From: an uncultured Ruminococcus sp.
GTDB lineage: Bacteria > Bacillota > Clostridia > Oscillospirales > Ruminococcaceae
DNA length: 7,586 nt
Assembly: GCA_900540005.1 (NCBI GenBank)
Contig: UQEM01000122.1
Location: forward strand, 1 to 7,586
Reading direction: 5' to 3'
Positions 5,014 through 7,586 of this stretch are shown piece after piece. The position numbers and the translations under genes were made by a program. Below the pieces are notes generated by a model, which saw only the letters and a list, made by a program, of their open reading frames with translations, made no database searches and was not told the DNA's origin. Numbering within the stretch: position 1 is the first letter of the stretch; every line of letters begins with the position of its first letter.

Positions 5014-7362
5014 TCAGGATAATTGTGTATTTTGTATATAGCTTTTAGCTGACTCAGTATATATGTAAAGTATCTTCATCAGAGCCTTGAGCCTTACATC
5101 GGAAGTCTCATTATACGCTCTGTACATATATCCCTGCGGTGAACTGTAAACGCGTCCCTCACCGATATGATCGGGTTCCGGGAAACTCAGGAAACTTGAA
5201 AACGGCACAGACTCATAGTAATACTTTCCGCTTTTGTGAATAAGCGAACTGTACTGCTGAGCCATCTCCTCGCTCTCAACAATGTAGTACTTTCGCAGTT
5301 CTATCATGCTGTCAAGCACAAGGCTTGTTCCGTAGTAAGTAATGCCGTCGGGGAGAGTTCCTTCAATCACGTCCTGCTTTTCGTAAGGCGGAATTTCTAT
5401 TGCAAGCATTTCGTCAGTTTCGGTTATCTCCTCCAGTTCAGGATTGAAGTATCTCTCTGCCAATAATCCATAACCCCACATTGATTCACACAAATTCTTT
5501 AAATCTGTATTATCAGTGCTGCTATCCACTTCTTGCAGATAATGGAAAACGGAATATACATATTCTGTTCCCGCCTTATCACCTGAAATGATCTGCGCCT
5601 TTACATCAGAATTTACCCACTTGGGAGCAAGCATACAGGTGAAAGCGTAGCTTCCGTTCTCATTCTTAACTGCGTCCTTCATGTACACCTTTTGAGTGGT
5701 AGAATCTGGCAGAGTGAACAGCATATAGGTGTCGCTGCTGTTTGCAATACTCTCGTCAAGCTCCATGTAGAATTTAAATCCTATCATCGAATCAATATCA
5801 GCCTGATATCCAAGAAGTCTTGCGCCAACACCGTCCTCAAACGCCGAGCATACTGTGCATTTGCCGTTTTCAAACTGATGTGCGGGTATGATGTCCTGCT
5901 CATCATTTGTGTATACCATGCTGTAACTCTCACAAGTGCAATCATTATACTTCTTATTATAGAAAACGGGTGTGCCGCCGATAACAGGGTGCTTGTCAGA
6001 ACCTATCTCCTGTCCCCACACTGAACCGTCAACGCTTGTGCTTGTTCTCAGTTTATAAGCAATTTCACCGCTCGAAAATGCGCTCAAACCGTCAACATTG
6101 ATATTGATCGTACTGCCGACAGCATTATCGCTGCTGCAATAGTTGTTCGCACCATCAGTTATAATTTCCTCTGCACCGGAGCTTACCTTGTATCCGATCA
6201 TATTGAATTTACTATTCGCCGATACTCCGCTGAAATCTCCAAGTATAACATTATTTGAAATATCAAGATCACGGTTTATTGCTTCACCGATCAAGCCTCC
6301 GCAGTGACCATTCTCCGAAGAATTGGATATTGAGCCTGTAACCAAGCAATTCCTGATAGTACATTCGCTGCTTAAATATCCGGCTATTCCGCCCAATACA
6401 TTTTCATCAGCACTGTTGGCAATAAGATCAACGCCGCTTGTACAATTTTCAATCAAAACTTCGCCGCTGACGAATGCGGTTATTCCTCCGGCGGTAACAG
6501 AGTTGTCACCCTCAATTTTGCCATCAACCGTAAGGTTGCGTATAATTGCACCATCACCTAAATACTTGAACACTCCGATATAATCGTAACTACTGTCAGA
6601 GGAAGAATAATTTACAGTAAGCTTATGACCATTACCGTCAAAAGTTGCCTTATAAGAACTTCCCCAACTTAAACCGATCATTACATCCGAGGGCACATCT
6701 ACATCATCTGTCAGTACAGCGTTAAAGGTCAGCTTTTTCTCAGTTATTTTTGAATAGTTCCTAAGCTCGTCAGCATTTGATATTTTCAAATATTCCGCTT
6801 TATCTATTGTTGTCACGTCAAACAGATACAGAGTCATATCCGAGGCTACCTCAAAGCTTTCGCCGTAAGCATTTCCCTCAGAATCAATGCCTATCTTATC
6901 AGCACCTATCTCAAAAATGTCGCCGTATTTGTACTTGCTCTCCTGACCATTCACCGAAACCGTAAATTCTCTTATTACCTGCAATACCGTTACATTAACG
7001 TCAGAAGTAATATTTTCACCCGTGAAAGCGTTTCCGCTCTCATCGCTGAATGTGTAGTCGTATCCGACGCTTTCAGGCAATTCAATGCTTTCGCCGTCAA
7101 TAACCATCAGCACGATCTCAGAGCTGTCCTCAAAGCTGAATGTTACCTTATGAACCTGTGAATCCGACTTTTCACACTTTATGCTGCCGTCCTCATCAGA
7201 CTTTGAAACAACATAAGCCGCGTCCGCCGTATATATTATATGTTTCTCGTTTTCTCCTGAGAAGTCTGTTGGCAGCCACAGCTTAACGTTTCCCTCTGAA
7301 TCTGTGGAAAGATCGCTGCATAAAGTGCTGTCTATCTGTAGTATCTCTGTTTCTGCGGTCAT
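5014..7362 (-). CDS. Large extracellular GLUG-repeat protein with Ruminococcus-type C-terminal domain, 5'-truncated
   Basis: The 782 residues from the ATG at 7362 are given, but this ATG has no ribosome binding site and coding sequence clearly continues upstream to 7542, so the true N-terminus and any signal peptide are missing. In order: beta-rich segments (about 1-185), with VGYDYTFSDESGNAFTGENI resembling InlB-type B repeats; a right-handed beta-helix with GLUG-like repeats (about 190-465: DGNGHKLTV, GVFKYLGDGAIIRNLTVDG, AGGITAFVSGEVLIENCTSG, GGIAGYLSSECTIRNC, HCGGLIGEA), closing with WGQEIGSDKHPVIGG; a short Cys/His motif HQFENGKCTVC (495-505); and a C-terminal domain (about 512-778) with GARLLGYQADID, YMLFTLPD, YGLLAERYF and GTSLVLDSMIELRKYY. 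That last domain is one I associate with Ruminococcus-type secreted proteins of unknown role. No LPXTG or dockerin is seen. The 39-aa gene follows directly. Confidence 0.85.
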   Translation of the reverse strand: MTAETEILQIDSTLCSDLSTDSEGNVKLWLPTDFSGENEKHIIYTADAAYVVSKSDEDGSIKCEKSDSQVHKVTFSFEDSSEIVLMVIDGESIELPESVGYDYTFSDESGNAFTGENITSDVNVTVLQVIREFTVSVNGQESKYKYGDIFEIGADKIGIDSEGNAYGESFEVASDMTLYLFDVTTIDKAEYLKISNADELRNYSKITEKKLTFNAVLTDDVDVPSDVMIGLSWGSSYKATFDGNGHKLTVNYSSSDSSYDYIGVFKYLGDGAIIRNLTVDGKIEGDNSVTAGGITAFVSGEVLIENCTSGVDLIANSADENVLGGIAGYLSSECTIRNCLVTGSISNSSENGHCGGLIGEAINRDLDISNNVILGDFSGVSANSKFNMIGYKVSSGAEEIITDGANNYCSSDNAVGSTININVDGLSAFSSGEIAYKLRTSTSVDGSVWGQEIGSDKHPVIGGTPVFYNKKYNDCTCESYSMVYTNDEQDIIPAHQFENGKCTVCSAFEDGVGARLLGYQADIDSMIGFKFYMELDESIANSSDTYMLFTLPDSTTQKVYMKDAVKNENGSYAFTCMLAPKWVNSDVKAQIISGDKAGTEYVYSVFHYLQEVDSSTDNTDLKNLCESMWGYGLLAERYFNPELEEITETDEMLAIEIPPYEKQDVIEGTLPDGITYYGTSLVLDSMIELRKYYIVESEEMAQQYSSLIHKSGKYYYESVPFSSFLSFPEPDHIGEGRVYSSPQGYMYRAYNETSDVRLKALMKILYIYTESAKSYIQNTQLS

Positions 7363-7542
7363 ATCTTCTATAGTTACATCATACTCATGCAGTTCCCTGC
7401 CCTTGGCATCTACAGGATCGGGATCTATGCCAAAGCCGAAACGGAAAACACTGATATCTCCACCGGTAACAACAAATTTTATATCGCTGTTCAGAAAAGC
7501 ATTCAGATAGGTCTTTCCGCCTGAAACATTAAGAACCTGTCT
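7363..7542 (-). pseudogene. Uninitiated 60-codon upstream extension of the surface-protein frame
   Basis: The surface-protein frame remains open for 60 codons upstream of the 7362 ATG, encoding protein-like beta-rich sequence (VLNVSGGKTYLNAFLN, FVVTGGDISVFRFGFGIDPD, KGRELHEYDVTIED). It contains no ATG, GTG or TTG codon and ends in an in-frame TGA at 7545-7543. Stops also occur in the other two minus frames (7529-7531 and 7503-7505). Hence the gene cannot start here and its natural 5' portion is absent. Cause could be deletion, insertion, inversion, or a sequence error. Confidence 0.75.
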
Positions 7543-7559
7543 TCACAAGAAAAATATGG

Positions 7560-7586
7560 TATAATAGAAGAGCGATGAGATATACA
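7560..7586 (+). promoter_or_regulatory. Possible -10 box and start of a plus-strand gene at the right edge
   Basis: TATAAT at 7560-7565 is preceded by TATGG and followed by GAAGAG and an ATG at 7575. The -35 region at 17-bp spacing (CTGTCT, 7537-7542) is poor. If transcription starts near 7572, the ATG would be almost leaderless, so ATG (reading MRYT) may not be the true start. The segment differs in character from the coding sequence that ends at 7542, supporting a junction there. Confidence 0.35.

Overview
The window reads as chromosomal DNA from an anaerobic, gut-type Firmicute, most likely a Ruminococcus-like member of the Oscillospiraceae. This rests on the clostridial Feo gene set (with a FeoB-associated Cys-rich protein), sigma-A promoters with TTGACA/TATAAT spacing, AGGAG-type ribosome binding sites, and a large surface protein whose C-terminal domain I recognise from Ruminococcus-type extracellular proteins. 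No rRNA, tRNA or CRISPR array was found.

Left to right: (1) At 1-123, nine codons of a minus-strand gene leave the left edge; its leader is a long stem-loop overlapping its own ribosome binding site. (2) At 124-3172 is a minus-strand ferrous-iron uptake locus: feoA, feoB, a 59-aa FeoB-associated Cys-rich membrane peptide, and a 115-aa membrane-anchored protein with a CCGGGG stretch and an HMA domain. feoA and feoB each appear to have their own promoter, and both carry the same TTAG-N6-CTAAT palindrome at exactly the same distance from the -10 box, which suggests one repressor controls both. (3) At 3305-4783 is a divergent, single-gene unit for a MATE-family exporter, with a strong promoter, a 13-bp palindrome at the expected transcription start and a strong terminator. 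(4) At 4746-4870 three hairpins stand back to back between convergent genes; the middle one is a 52-bp near-perfect palindrome that may be a small mobile repeat. (5) At 4875-7542, on the minus strand, is a GLUG-repeat surface protein lacking a usable 5' end, followed by a coupled 39-aa peptide gene absent from ordinary gene-size expectations. (6) At 7543-7586 the coding signal stops and a plus-strand -10 box appears, so a junction or rearrangement seems to have removed the surface gene's N-terminus.

The iron locus is the functional core: FeoB moves Fe(II) across the membrane with FeoA as cytosolic partner, while the two Cys-containing single-pass proteins downstream are plausible metal-handling accessories. 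The MATE gene and the surface-protein/small-peptide pair look like independent units.
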